Positions 1 to 6,645 are shown, counted from the first letter of the stretch. The stretch is 8,514 bases of DNA from Myxococcales bacterium (GCA_022572485.1 JACZVU010000109.1:1-8514), one strand, 5' to 3'. Numbers and translations: made by a program. Notes: a model not told the origin generated them from the sequence alone.

Positions 1-366
1 CCCGCGTCGAAGGGTTTTGAGGTGGGGAGCGGCTTCGAGGGCACTCGCCTGACCGGGATCGAACACAACGACCCCTTCGTGCCAGGCAAAGACGGCAAGC
101 CGCATACGGAATCCAATCGCTCTGGCGGAATTCAAGGTGGCATCAGCAACGGGGAGCCGATTGTGGTGCGCGTCGCCTTCAAACCGACGGCGACAATCGC
201 GCAGGCGCAGAAAACCGTGACGCGCGACGGCAAGGCGACGACGCTCGAGGCCCAGGGACGTCACGACCCGTGTGTTCTGCCGCGCGCCGTACCGATCGTC
301 GAGGCGATGGTCTGTCTCGTACTCGCCGACCACTGGTTGCGTCAGCGCACCGTCGACGTCCTATAG
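1..366 (+). CDS. aroC: Chorismate synthase, C-terminal part (5' end outside window)
   Basis: This enzyme converts 5-enolpyruvylshikimate-3-phosphate to chorismate, the last common step of aromatic amino acid synthesis, in the cytoplasm using reduced FMN. The frame is open from base 1 to the TAG at 364-366 and gives about 121 residues of a protein usually near 350-390. The visible part has family hallmarks: [15 protein letters not shown] near the start, then [13 protein letters not shown], then the C-terminal signature [18 protein letters not shown], whose RHDPC core belongs to the FMN/substrate site. The ending ([10 protein letters not shown]) is also typical, so the gene looks intact at this end. 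Its 3' end converges on the minus-strand membrane-protein gene with only 30 bases between the stops, where I see no clear terminator hairpin. Confidence 0.95.
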   Translation, partial: PASKGFEVGSGFEGTRLTGIEHNDPFVPGKDGKPHTESNRSGGIQGGISNGEPIVVRVAFKPTATIAQAQKTVTRDGKATTLEAQGRHDPCVLPRAVPIVEAMVCLVLADHWLRQRTVDVL

Positions 367-396
367 GCCGAAACGCCGCAACCCAACCGGAGGGCT

Positions 397-792
397 TCAC
401 GGAAGCAGTACCAAGCCCGCCACGACCGCAATCGCGGCGACGAGAACGGCGAGGGCCGCGAGAAACGCATGCGCGTCGACCGGGCGACCGCGGTGTCGTT
501 CGAGGCGCCTCCCGAGAATGGCAACCGCGAGAAACAGGGCGGCTGCAAGAACACCGAGCCAGGCGTGGAAGGTCGAAAATGGCGTCCAGCCCCGAAGCCA
601 GACAGCGGAAATCGGGCCGGCGAGAAAACCCACGCAGATGAGTGCAACCGCGGGTTTCGCGAGGCGCAGATGGCTGCGACGCAGATCCGGTGCCCTCGGC
701 TTGCGTCCGAACCGAGCGCGGCGCAAACGCAGACCGGCTCTCAGCGCCAGAGCCACAACCCCAAGGCTCGCGATCATCCACAAGGGATGCAC
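397..792 (-). CDS. Small membrane protein, DUF4079/cytochrome b561-like
   Basis: From the GTG at 792 this is a 131-residue protein dominated by hydrophobic helices at about residues 5-20, 45-65, 76-93 and 108-130. The layout resembles DUF4079 proteins, a four-helix family related to cytochrome b561: an N-terminal HPLW, a basic loop rich in Arg, then a helix starting FHAWLG and another starting DAHAFLA. His2, His41, His76 and His108 lie near helix ends and could ligate haem; that is inference. The start is uncertain. The frame stays open back to the stop codon of the upstream cinA-like gene (838-840), and the sequence before the GTG (LLKFYAYV) looks like part of the same domain, but it contains no ATG, GTG or TTG; only CTG codons at 811-813 and 835-837 are available. 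It is probably cotranscribed with the cinA-like gene, 45 bases upstream. Confidence 0.65.
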   Translation of the reverse strand: MHPLWMIASLGVVALALRAGLRLRRARFGRKPRAPDLRRSHLRLAKPAVALICVGFLAGPISAVWLRGWTPFSTFHAWLGVLAAALFLAVAILGRRLERHRGRPVDAHAFLAALAVLVAAIAVVAGLVLLP

Positions 793-837
793 GTAGGCGT
801 AGAATTTGAGCAGCGGGTCTCGCGCAGTGGGGTCCAG

Positions 838-1563
838 TCACTCCACCCTGTATATTGCGCTTTTCGTAAGATCGGCCAGTAGCCGATCCAGAGCGCGCTG
901 AACGTAATCGGCGTCGCGGGATTCGAGCGTAAGAAGCACCTGATAGGACGGCTCGCGAAGCTTCGGGTACGAACCCAACACCAAATCCGGGAACGCTTCC
1001 AGCAGAGCGTTGAGGGTTTCGACGATGTCGCTCTCGCTGTGCTTGACGTACACCTGCTTGAGCACATACGGGACGCCGCTGAAGCGGTCGCACGCCGACT
1101 CGAACTTTCTGCGCAGCGCCTCGGGAATGCCGGGAAAGATGTAGACGTTGTCGACGACGACCAGGGGAAACCATCTGTCGCCGGAATCGATCAGCGTTGC
1201 ACCTGCTGGAACCTTTGCCATCTTGAGCTGACCCGGGTTCAAATCGCCCCCGATCGCCAAGCGGACCTTTTCTTCGAGGCTCTTGTCGATTTCGACCGAA
1301 CGCCCGAAGGCCGCTGCCACGCCCTCGATGGTGAGATCGTCGTGGGTCGGACCGATCCCGCCCGAAGTGAACACATAGTCGTAGCTCTCACTCATCGCCT
1401 CGACTTCTGATGCGATGATCTCGATCACGTCTGGAATCGTAACGATCCGCTCGACGTCCACCCCCAGCCCACGCAGCCGCTCGCAGAGATAGGGCGAGTT
1501 CGTGTCGACGACCTTGCCGGAGAGGATTTCGTTGCCGATGACGAGAATGCCGGCGGTGGGCAT
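838..1563 (-). CDS. CinA N-terminal domain / molybdopterin-binding (COG1058) protein
   Basis: The 241-residue product is a single MoCF_biosynth domain, as in the N-terminal half of CinA and in MoeA/MogA. Diagnostic motifs are IGNEILSG (residues 9-16, followed by DTN) and TSGGIGPTHDD (66-76), the nucleotide/pterin-binding loop. The C-terminal PncC (nicotinamide mononucleotide deamidase) domain of full CinA, normally about 410 residues in all, is absent. The protein ends after a short ferredoxin-like tail, as in many stand-alone COG1058 proteins, so this is a family variant and not a truncation. The ATG at 1563 is chosen because MPTAGILVIGNE matches the family start; the frame is open further, to 1671, but that extension is unrelated in character and would overlap the promoter at 1651-1678. 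Exact activity (ADP-ribose or other nucleotide pyrophosphatase) cannot be told from sequence. Confidence 0.88.
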   Translation of the reverse strand: MPTAGILVIGNEILSGKVVDTNSPYLCERLRGLGVDVERIVTIPDVIEIIASEVEAMSESYDYVFTSGGIGPTHDDLTIEGVAAAFGRSVEIDKSLEEKVRLAIGGDLNPGQLKMAKVPAGATLIDSGDRWFPLVVVDNVYIFPGIPEALRRKFESACDRFSGVPYVLKQVYVKHSESDIVETLNALLEAFPDLVLGSYPKLREPSYQVLLTLESRDADYVQRALDRLLADLTKSAIYRVE

Positions 1564-1650
1564 GATCGTGCGAATGTATCGAAGGCGGAGGGCTGGGGCC
1601 AAATGACGCGCCCTCATGAAATTCAGCCGATACCCGCTGCTCGCGAGGCT

Positions 1651-1678
1651 TTGACCCACGACAGCGGTCACGTATGAT
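1651..1678 (+). promoter_or_regulatory. Predicted sigma70-type promoter for the metB-like operon
   Basis: TTGACC (1651-1656) and TATGAT (1673-1678) each match five of six bases of the -35 and -10 consensus and are separated by 16 bases. Transcription would begin near 1685, leaving a GC-rich leader of about 78 bases before the ATG at 1764. The leader has self-complementary GGCGCC and GCGC-rich segments but no riboswitch I recognise. No equally good promoter was seen for the divergent cinA-like gene. The prediction is by eye only. Confidence 0.5.
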
Positions 1679-1763
1679 CCCCGCCGCTGGCGCCGCCTGA
1701 GCGCGTCGAGCGCCGCGCGAACTGACGCTTTGATTGGTTAGAACTGGCAAAGAGCGAGAGGCC

Positions 1764-2930
1764 ATGACAAACGACCCCCGTTTCGAGACCCGGGCCATCC
1801 ACGCCGGGCAGGGCGCAGACGAAGCTACCGGCGCGATGATCGTACCCATCTATCAGACGGCGACATTCACCCAGGATGCAATCGGCACAAACCGCGGCTA
1901 CGAGTACTCGCGCGGCGGAAACCCGACGCGCGATGCCCTCGAGGCCGCTCTGGCGTCGCTGGAAGGCGGCCGCTTCTGTCTTGCGTACGGTTCGGGGATG
2001 GCAGCGATCCACGGTGTGATGCAATTGCTCTCCGCGGGGGATCACGTCGTCGTTTGCGACGATCTCTATGGGGGAAGCTACCGCCTGTTCACGGAGGTGA
2101 TGTCCGGCTTCGACATCCGCTTCTCGTTCGTCGACGCCACCGTTCTCGATGAAATCGAGAAGGCCATCCATGACTCGACGAAGATGCTCTGGATCGAGAG
2201 CCCGACGAATCCCATGCTGCGCATGATCGACATCGCAGCCTGTGCGGAGATCGCACACCGCAAGAGACTGAAGCTCGTGGTCGACAACACCTTCGCGAGC
2301 CCCTACCTGCAAAACCCGCTCGAATTTGGCGCGCACGTAGTCGCACACTCCACCACGAAGTACATCGGCGGACACTCCGATGTGATTGGCGGAGCACTGG
2401 TGGTAGACGATGAAGAGATCGCGACGCGGCTTCGCTTCACCCGAAACGCGAGCGGAGGCGTGCCCGGCCCCTGGGACGCCTGGCTCACATTGCGCGGGGC
2501 CAAGACGCTCGCGTTGCGGATGCGCCAACACGAGGCCAATGCGAAGCAGGTGGCGGAATTTCTGCGCGAGCGGCCCGAAGTCGCACGGGTTCACTACCCC
2601 GGCTTTTCGGACCATCCGGGTCACGAACTCGCAAAGCGCCAGATGCGCGGGTTCGGAGGCATGGTCACCCTCGATCTGGCCGGCGGGGAACCGGCCGCGA
2701 AAGTTTTCGCGGAGAGCACCCGCTATTTCTCGCTCGGCGAAAGCCTCGGCGGCGTAGAGTCCCTGATCGGCTACCCGTGGACGATGAGCCACGGGGCCTT
2801 CGAGCCCGAAGCCAAACGCAGCAAGGGAATCACCGAAGCGACCGTGCGACTCTCCGTCGGCATCGAACACGCTGACGATCTCTGCGCCGACCTCGCGCAA
2901 GCGCTGGAGCGCGCTACGAGCGCTTCGTGA
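1764..2930 (+). CDS. metB: Cystathionine gamma-synthase/gamma-lyase family PLP enzyme
   Basis: This is a PLP enzyme of the transsulfuration family, most likely forming cystathionine from an O-acylhomoserine and cysteine, or cleaving cystathionine. The 388-residue length equals that of MetB (E. coli 386). Visible features are the NPTR loop (53-56), the phosphate-binding YGSGM (75-79), Asp174 in DNTFASPY contacting the PLP ring nitrogen, Lys199 in HSTTKYIGGHSD forming the Schiff base, and Glu326 in GESLGGVESL. Residue 47, before YSRGG, is Glu where E. coli MetB has Asp and lyases often have Glu, so synthase versus lyase is unresolved. The ATG at 1764 was preferred over a GTG at 1734 because TNDPRFETRAIHAGQ is the usual N-terminus and a purine-rich GAGAGG lies just ahead, though close. 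It heads a probable operon and its TGA overlaps the next start codon. Confidence 0.9.
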   Translation: MTNDPRFETRAIHAGQGADEATGAMIVPIYQTATFTQDAIGTNRGYEYSRGGNPTRDALEAALASLEGGRFCLAYGSGMAAIHGVMQLLSAGDHVVVCDDLYGGSYRLFTEVMSGFDIRFSFVDATVLDEIEKAIHDSTKMLWIESPTNPMLRMIDIAACAEIAHRKRLKLVVDNTFASPYLQNPLEFGAHVVAHSTTKYIGGHSDVIGGALVVDDEEIATRLRFTRNASGGVPGPWDAWLTLRGAKTLALRMRQHEANAKQVAEFLRERPEVARVHYPGFSDHPGHELAKRQMRGFGGMVTLDLAGGEPAAKVFAESTRYFSLGESLGGVESLIGYPWTMSHGAFEPEAKRSKGITEATVRLSVGIEHADDLCADLAQALERATSAS

Positions 2931-3295
2931 AACGCGCGCTCTTGCTCATCGACCACGGCAGTCGCCGCGCGGAGGCGAACGCACTGCTCGAAGACGTCGC
3001 CGATCAGGTCCGCAAGCGCGTACCTGAATCGATCGTCGAAGTCGCGCATCTGGAAATCACCAAGCCCGACATCACCGAAGGGATCGATGCCTGCGTGAAA
3101 AAGGGGGCGACCCACATCGTCGTGCATCCCTATTTCCTCGGACCGGGTCGCCACACTTCCGAAGACATCCCAACACAGGTCGAGCGCGCAGCGGGAAAAC
3201 ACCCAAACGTCCGAATCCGGATCAGCGAACCCCTCGGAGGCCACGCCGCCCTCATCGACGTGATCCTCGATCGGGTGAGCGACGCCGACCACTAG
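2927..3295 (+). CDS. cbiX: CbiX/SirB-type sirohydrochlorin chelatase (single domain)
   Basis: The 122-residue protein is a single-domain class II chelatase that inserts Fe2+ (siroheme) or Co2+ (cobalamin branch) into sirohydrochlorin. The N-terminus LLLIDHGSRR supplies metal-binding His10. A Glu at position 43 lies in AHLEITKP, and VVHPYFLGPGRH supplies His67 and the second active-site histidine, His76. Small CbiX proteins are half-size and act as dimers, and the length fits. Translation starts at a GTG (2927-2929) overlapping the TGA of the transsulfuration gene by four bases, so the two are almost certainly translationally coupled. That neighbour favours a siroheme role in sulfite reduction over cobalamin synthesis, but no other siroheme or cobalamin gene lies in the window to settle it. 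Confidence 0.88.
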   Translation: MKRALLLIDHGSRRAEANALLEDVADQVRKRVPESIVEVAHLEITKPDITEGIDACVKKGATHIVVHPYFLGPGRHTSEDIPTQVERAAGKHPNVRIRISEPLGGHAALIDVILDRVSDADH

Positions 3296-3312
3296 CCGGC
3301 ATTCTATTCACC

Positions 3313-4572
3313 GTGCAGCGATATCCCGCTTCCGCATCGATGGGCGCCATCTGGTTCTTCTGCCTCGCTGGGCTCGGGCTCTTCTTCCCCTACTACAGTC
3401 TCTATCTTCACGAAAACGCCGGCCTCAATGCCACGCAAGTCGGCATCGTCTACGCCGCGCTGCCGCTGGCCGGCTTGCTCGCACAACCCTTCTGGGGGCA
3501 AGTCGCGGATCGCACGGGCTCCCGGTCGTGGGTTCTCGCGCTTCTCGCCGCGGGCGCAGCGATCGGTTACGCGACGCTCTATTTCTGTAAAGGCTTCGTG
3601 CTGCTGTTGATCGGAACAGCCGTACTCGCGTTTTTTTCGACCGCCCTGATCCCCGCCTGTGTTGCAGTCACGCTCGCACTCACGAAAGACGCTGGCCGCC
3701 ACGCGTTCGGTTTGACGCGAACCTGGGGGACGATCGGGTTTCTGGCCCTGGTGATTCTCTTTCCTCCGGTGCTCCACTACTCGCAATCACTCCGCGGCCT
3801 GGTAGCCACCGAAGGAGGCCCTTCGGAGCCGGGCCTCAAGATCATGTTCCTCGGTGCGGGCCTCATGGTGCTGATCTGTGCCTTGATCGCGCGACGGCTC
3901 CCCCAAACAGACGCCCTCACGGTGCGCGCGCCGCGCGGCGACTGGCGCCGGCTGCTGCACCACCGGCCATTCGTGCGCCTGCTGATTTTCGCGCTGTTCG
4001 CCTACTTCTTTCTCCAGGGCCCGATGGGATTGTTTCCGCTCTTCGTGCGCTCCCACGGCGGGAGCCTGGATTCGATCAGCAGGATGTGGATTCCGATGTT
4101 GATCGTCGAAATTCCAGTGATCGCGTTGCTCGGGGAAACGGTCGCGCGAATCGGGGCGCGAGGCCTGCTCGCAACCGGAGTGATCGCGGGGGGGCTGCGC
4201 TGGCTCGTGTGCGGGCTGAGTTCGAACCTCGATTGGATCTTTGCCGTGCAGATCCTTCACGGCATCACGGTCGCGGGCCTTCTCCTGGGCGGCCCGTTGT
4301 ACGTGGATGCCGTCGTCCCCGAACGCCTGCGATCAACGGGTCAGGGAATGCTTGCGATGGTCGGCATCAGCCTCGGGGGGATCAGCTCCTACCTGAGCGC
4401 GGGTTGGTTGTTCGAAAACGCGGGTGCCAACGCTCCCTACCTCGCAGGAGGGATCGGCGCCCTCATCCTCGGCTGCGCGATTCCACTGCTCATTCCGCCC
4501 GCCGTCCGAGTGGCGACCGTTGACGACGAACAAACACCCACTTCCGATCCGAGCCCGATCCGCAACCCGTAG
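3313..4572 (+). CDS. MFS transporter (MFS_1-like / HcaT-type)
   Basis: This is a 419-residue inner-membrane secondary transporter with about twelve hydrophobic helices, the first at about 11-33 and the last at about 370-397, and a polar C-terminal tail. The loop after helix 2 reads GQVADRTGSR (62-71), the MFS A-motif. The opening (GLGLFFPYYSLYLHENAGLNATQVG) and the late RLRSTGQGML segment resemble the branch containing the phenylpropionate transporter HcaT and nucleoside:H+ symporters. Substrate cannot be read from the sequence. It begins 17 bases after cbiX and is probably the last gene of the operon, so a sulfur- or amino-acid-related substrate is possible but unproven. The start is uncertain between the GTG at 3313 and an in-frame ATG at 3340; neither has a clear ribosome-binding site, and both keep helix 1. 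A hairpin follows the TAG by three bases. Confidence 0.85.
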   Translation: MQRYPASASMGAIWFFCLAGLGLFFPYYSLYLHENAGLNATQVGIVYAALPLAGLLAQPFWGQVADRTGSRSWVLALLAAGAAIGYATLYFCKGFVLLLIGTAVLAFFSTALIPACVAVTLALTKDAGRHAFGLTRTWGTIGFLALVILFPPVLHYSQSLRGLVATEGGPSEPGLKIMFLGAGLMVLICALIARRLPQTDALTVRAPRGDWRRLLHHRPFVRLLIFALFAYFFLQGPMGLFPLFVRSHGGSLDSISRMWIPMLIVEIPVIALLGETVARIGARGLLATGVIAGGLRWLVCGLSSNLDWIFAVQILHGITVAGLLLGGPLYVDAVVPERLRSTGQGMLAMVGISLGGISSYLSAGWLFENAGANAPYLAGGIGALILGCAIPLLIPPAVRVATVDDEQTPTSDPSPIRNP

Positions 4573-4575
4573 ACC

Positions 4576-4598
4576 CGCGACCCCATGCTGGGGTCGCG
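4576..4598. terminator. Perfect 10-bp hairpin after the MFS gene
   Basis: CGCGACCCCA (4576-4585) and TGGGGTCGCG (4589-4598) form a perfect 10-bp, GC-rich stem with a TGC loop, starting three bases after the MFS stop. No T-tract follows on either strand, so it is a weak match to a classical intrinsic terminator; it may instead stabilise the mRNA 3' end. It is enclosed by a second 8-bp pairing, GCAACCCG (4562-4569, in the last MFS codons) with CGGGTTGC (4625-4632). Confidence 0.5.
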
Positions 4599-4634
4599 CT
4601 CCTGGTCGAACTCCTCTGCGAAAGCGGGTTGCCC

Positions 4635-4702
4635 GGGTGCGGTGACGGGAGGCCATCGGGCTCCAACCCCATGTCGCCCTCAGGCCTCCCGTCACCACAC
4701 CC
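4635..4702. repeat. Long inverted repeat between convergent genes
   Basis: GGTGACGGGAGGCC (4641-4654) is the exact reverse complement of 4683-4696. After one C/A mismatch (4640/4697) the pairing continues with GGGTG (4635-4639) and CACCC (4698-4702), giving 20 positions per arm around a 28-base loop. Inside the loop GGGC (4658-4661) can pair with GCCC (4676-4679). There is no T-tract. It lies between the 3' ends of the MFS and decarboxylase genes, so a bidirectional terminator-like structure or a dispersed REP-like palindrome are the two main readings. The rest of the 190-base intergenic stretch (4703-4762) shows nothing recognisable. Confidence 0.7.
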
Positions 4703-4762
4703 CAGTAACGTCACCTTGGATCAGGCCGCTGAATACGATGATTTTGTTCACGCGCTGGCAAT

Positions 4763-6418
4763 CTATTCGCTTCCCCTGCGGACGCTCTGTCGGATGTAAC
4801 GCCGGCTCATCGGCGAGTTGTCATTTTTTGGCACGATGCATTCGATGATCACAAAACTCTCCGTTTCATGGGCCTCGCGCAGCGCGGCGCGAAGCTCCTT
4901 GGGGGTTGTCGCGCGAATGCCAACGCCTCCCCAGGATTTGGCGAGTTCGGCGAAAGGCCACGGAGGCAAATCGAGCAGCTCCTGCTTCGGCGTCACCGGA
5001 CGGAAGATTCCCCAGCCGGCGTTGTTGACGAGGATGACGACCGGCGAAAGCCCGAGACGCGGCGCATGGGAAATCTCCGAGCCGGTCATCTGGAAGCCAC
5101 CGTCACCGCAGAGAACCAGCGGTCGGCGGCCGGTTCCAATCTGGACACCGAGCGCCGCGGGAATGGCGAATCCCATCGACGCGTAATAACCCTGCGCGTA
5201 ATAGAGACCGCCGTTTCGCGGGCGAACCTCCAGGCCCCCGAAGAGCATGTCGCCGGATTCGGCAAAGACGTCGTAACCGTCATGCTCTTCGAGAAAGTCG
5301 TTGACTTCGACGAGCATGTCGTTGATGGAGAGCTTCTTCTTGGCGCTCCGGTCGCCGCGCTTCAGATTGTCGTAATAGACGATCCTCTCGCGATGCCTCG
5401 GCAGGCGTTTTGAGACGAGCCCCGCGACGAAATCCTTCAACATCACGTCGGTGTAGCTGTGGAAGGACACATTCACTCGCTGAGAGGTCGCCCAGACCGA
5501 ACGGTCTCGTTCGATCTGCGGTTTGGTGGCGCCGAGATTCAGGTCCGTGAGCTGTGTCCCGAGCGCGAGCACGAGATCCGCTTCGCGCACGCGGTGATTG
5601 ATCTCCCGGGCGCTGAAGGTTCCCACGTGAATCCCCATGTGCTGCGGGTGATCCATCGGGAAGACACCCTTGGCGAGAATGGTGGTTACGACGGGTGCGC
5701 CGAGTTTTTCGGCCAACGCCTGAAACACACCTTCGGCTCGATTCCGATAGAGCTCGACGCCACCGATCAAGATGGGCTTCCTGGCAACCTGGATACGCTC
5801 GGTAACATCCGCAACCGCTTCCTTCAGCTTTCGAGCATCTGACTTGGGCGCCGGAAAACGGCCGTTCCATTCGACGATGTGCTTCGGCACGGGAATCGGC
5901 AGATCCACGAGATCGCGGTGGATTTCGAGGTAACCGGGCCGACTCTCCGCCCAGATTGCGCCGAGCAGCTCGTGGATCTCTTCCGCGGCGCGTTCTGCGT
6001 GCTTCAGGATCTTCGCCGAGCAGGTGACTTCCGCGAAGATCCGACACTGCGCCTCGATGTCTTTCACCTGGTGGTGGATGGCGGCAATGCTCGATTCGGC
6101 GACACCCGGACCGCCGGATACGACGAGCAGCGGAACCTGCTCCGCATATGCGCCCGCGACCGGATTCACGACATTGTGGCCGCCCGCTCCATAGGTGACA
6201 CAGATCACTCCCAGTCTTCGGGTGCTACGCGCGTAGCCGTCCGCCGCAAATCCGACGGTGGGTTCGTGGGAAAAAGTGATGACTTCGAGATCCCGCGCAC
6301 GGCCAAAGCGGTGAAAGAGGCCGAGGACGAGATCTCCCGGAAGTCCGAAAATATGGCGGACCCCGGCGCGGTGGAGGTAGGCGACCAGGAAGTCACCCAA
6401 CGGCATGCGCGAACGCAT
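4763..6418 (-). CDS. ThDP-dependent 2-keto acid decarboxylase (indolepyruvate/phenylpyruvate decarboxylase-like)
   Basis: From the ATG at 6418 the protein has 551 residues, the normal length for pyruvate/indolepyruvate decarboxylases. Domain order is N-terminal ThDP-binding (HIFGLPGD; Glu52 in SHEPTVGFAADGYAR, the cofactor-activating Glu), a central domain, and the C-terminal ThDP domain with GDGG (438-441) ending in NN (465-466), the Mg-diphosphate motif. A His-His pair at 115-116 (AIHHQ) is the decarboxylase signature. The NNxGYTIE motif of pyruvate decarboxylases reads NNAGWGIF here, lacking that Glu; with the C-terminal DLPPWPFAELA this recalls Azospirillum-type phenylpyruvate/indolepyruvate decarboxylase. 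It probably decarboxylates aromatic 2-keto acids in the cytoplasm. The start is uncertain: in-frame ATGs also exist at 6406, 6451, 6475 and 6514; 6418 or 6406 best fit the family N-terminus. It stands alone, convergent with the MFS gene and divergent from the CLC gene. Confidence 0.82.
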   Translation of the reverse strand: MRSRMPLGDFLVAYLHRAGVRHIFGLPGDLVLGLFHRFGRARDLEVITFSHEPTVGFAADGYARSTRRLGVICVTYGAGGHNVVNPVAGAYAEQVPLLVVSGGPGVAESSIAAIHHQVKDIEAQCRIFAEVTCSAKILKHAERAAEEIHELLGAIWAESRPGYLEIHRDLVDLPIPVPKHIVEWNGRFPAPKSDARKLKEAVADVTERIQVARKPILIGGVELYRNRAEGVFQALAEKLGAPVVTTILAKGVFPMDHPQHMGIHVGTFSAREINHRVREADLVLALGTQLTDLNLGATKPQIERDRSVWATSQRVNVSFHSYTDVMLKDFVAGLVSKRLPRHRERIVYYDNLKRGDRSAKKKLSINDMLVEVNDFLEEHDGYDVFAESGDMLFGGLEVRPRNGGLYYAQGYYASMGFAIPAALGVQIGTGRRPLVLCGDGGFQMTGSEISHAPRLGLSPVVILVNNAGWGIFRPVTPKQELLDLPPWPFAELAKSWGGVGIRATTPKELRAALREAHETESFVIIECIVPKNDNSPMSRRYIRQSVRRGSE

Positions 6419-6529
6419 CCCCGATCGATTCTTCACGCGTGACGCTGCCATGGGATTCAGACGAAACACTAGCATGGCAATCGACCCGATCCGCGCGGAG
6501 CAGGCTGCTAGCATGCCGCCCGCAGCGCG

Positions 6530-6645
6530 GACGAAGCGATACCGCTACCGATCTCACGGAGGCGGCGTCATCTTCGCCAGTCCCGTTGAGGTAGCGTCAT
6601 CGCTACTCGCCTCTGGGAGGGAGCGTCATCGCTACCAATCTCATC
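6530..6645. repeat. 29-bp tandem repeat array (about four copies)
   Basis: Units begin at 6530, 6559, 6588 and 6617, exactly 29 bases apart. The third and fourth share GAGG(T/G)AGCGTCATCGCTAC (18 of 19 bases). The second keeps the left half, GAGGCGGCGTCATC. The first matches the fourth at 21 of 29 positions, mainly in the right half (CGCTACC-ATCTCA). The core of the third unit is a perfect inverted repeat, GTAGCG-TCAT-CGCTAC (6591-6606); the first and fourth keep it with one mismatch. The array fills the divergent intergenic region between the decarboxylase and CLC genes and ends 36 bases before the CLC ATG. A multi-site operator or a degenerate minisatellite are both possible. The rest of the 6419-6681 gap shows only a CTAGCATG octamer at 6469-6476 and 6508-6515, and no convincing promoter. 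Confidence 0.75.
6616..6623 (+). promoter_or_regulatory. Shine-Dalgarno-like GGAGGGAG without a canonical start nearby
   Basis: GGAGGGAG is the best ribosome-binding-like sequence ahead of the CLC gene, but no ATG, GTG or TTG follows in frame until 6682, 58 bases on. The nearest in-frame possibility is an ATC at 6628, four bases downstream. The motif is also part of the last tandem-repeat unit, so it may be coincidental. Confidence 0.2.

Noticed and set aside
179..1174. A 331-codon minus-strand frame spanning the aroC end, the DUF4079-like gene and the cinA-like gene
   Set aside because: The product is Arg/Ser-rich low-complexity sequence crossing three better-supported genes in other frames; it is a shadow frame.
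1564..1671. Longer cinA-like protein starting at 1617 or 1671
   Set aside because: The added residues do not resemble the family N-terminus, and the 1671 start lies within the divergent promoter; the ATG at 1563 gives the expected MPTAGILVIGNE.
1668..2900. A 410-codon open frame on the minus strand, antisense to the metB-like gene
   Set aside because: It mirrors the codon pattern of the GC-rich gene opposite, has no recognisable domain, and the plus-strand gene has full catalytic motifs and family length.
3304..4260. Two minus-strand open frames (160 and 157 codons) opposite the MFS gene
   Set aside because: Charged, Gln/Glu/Arg-rich products with no domain, complementary to a clear membrane transporter.
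6419..6490. Promoter for the decarboxylase (minus-strand TTGCCA or extended -10 TGCTAGTGT)
   Set aside because: Neither has both boxes at acceptable match and spacing; too weak to annotate.
6530..6645. CRISPR array
   Set aside because: The units are contiguous with a 29-base period and no unique spacers, and no cas gene is present.
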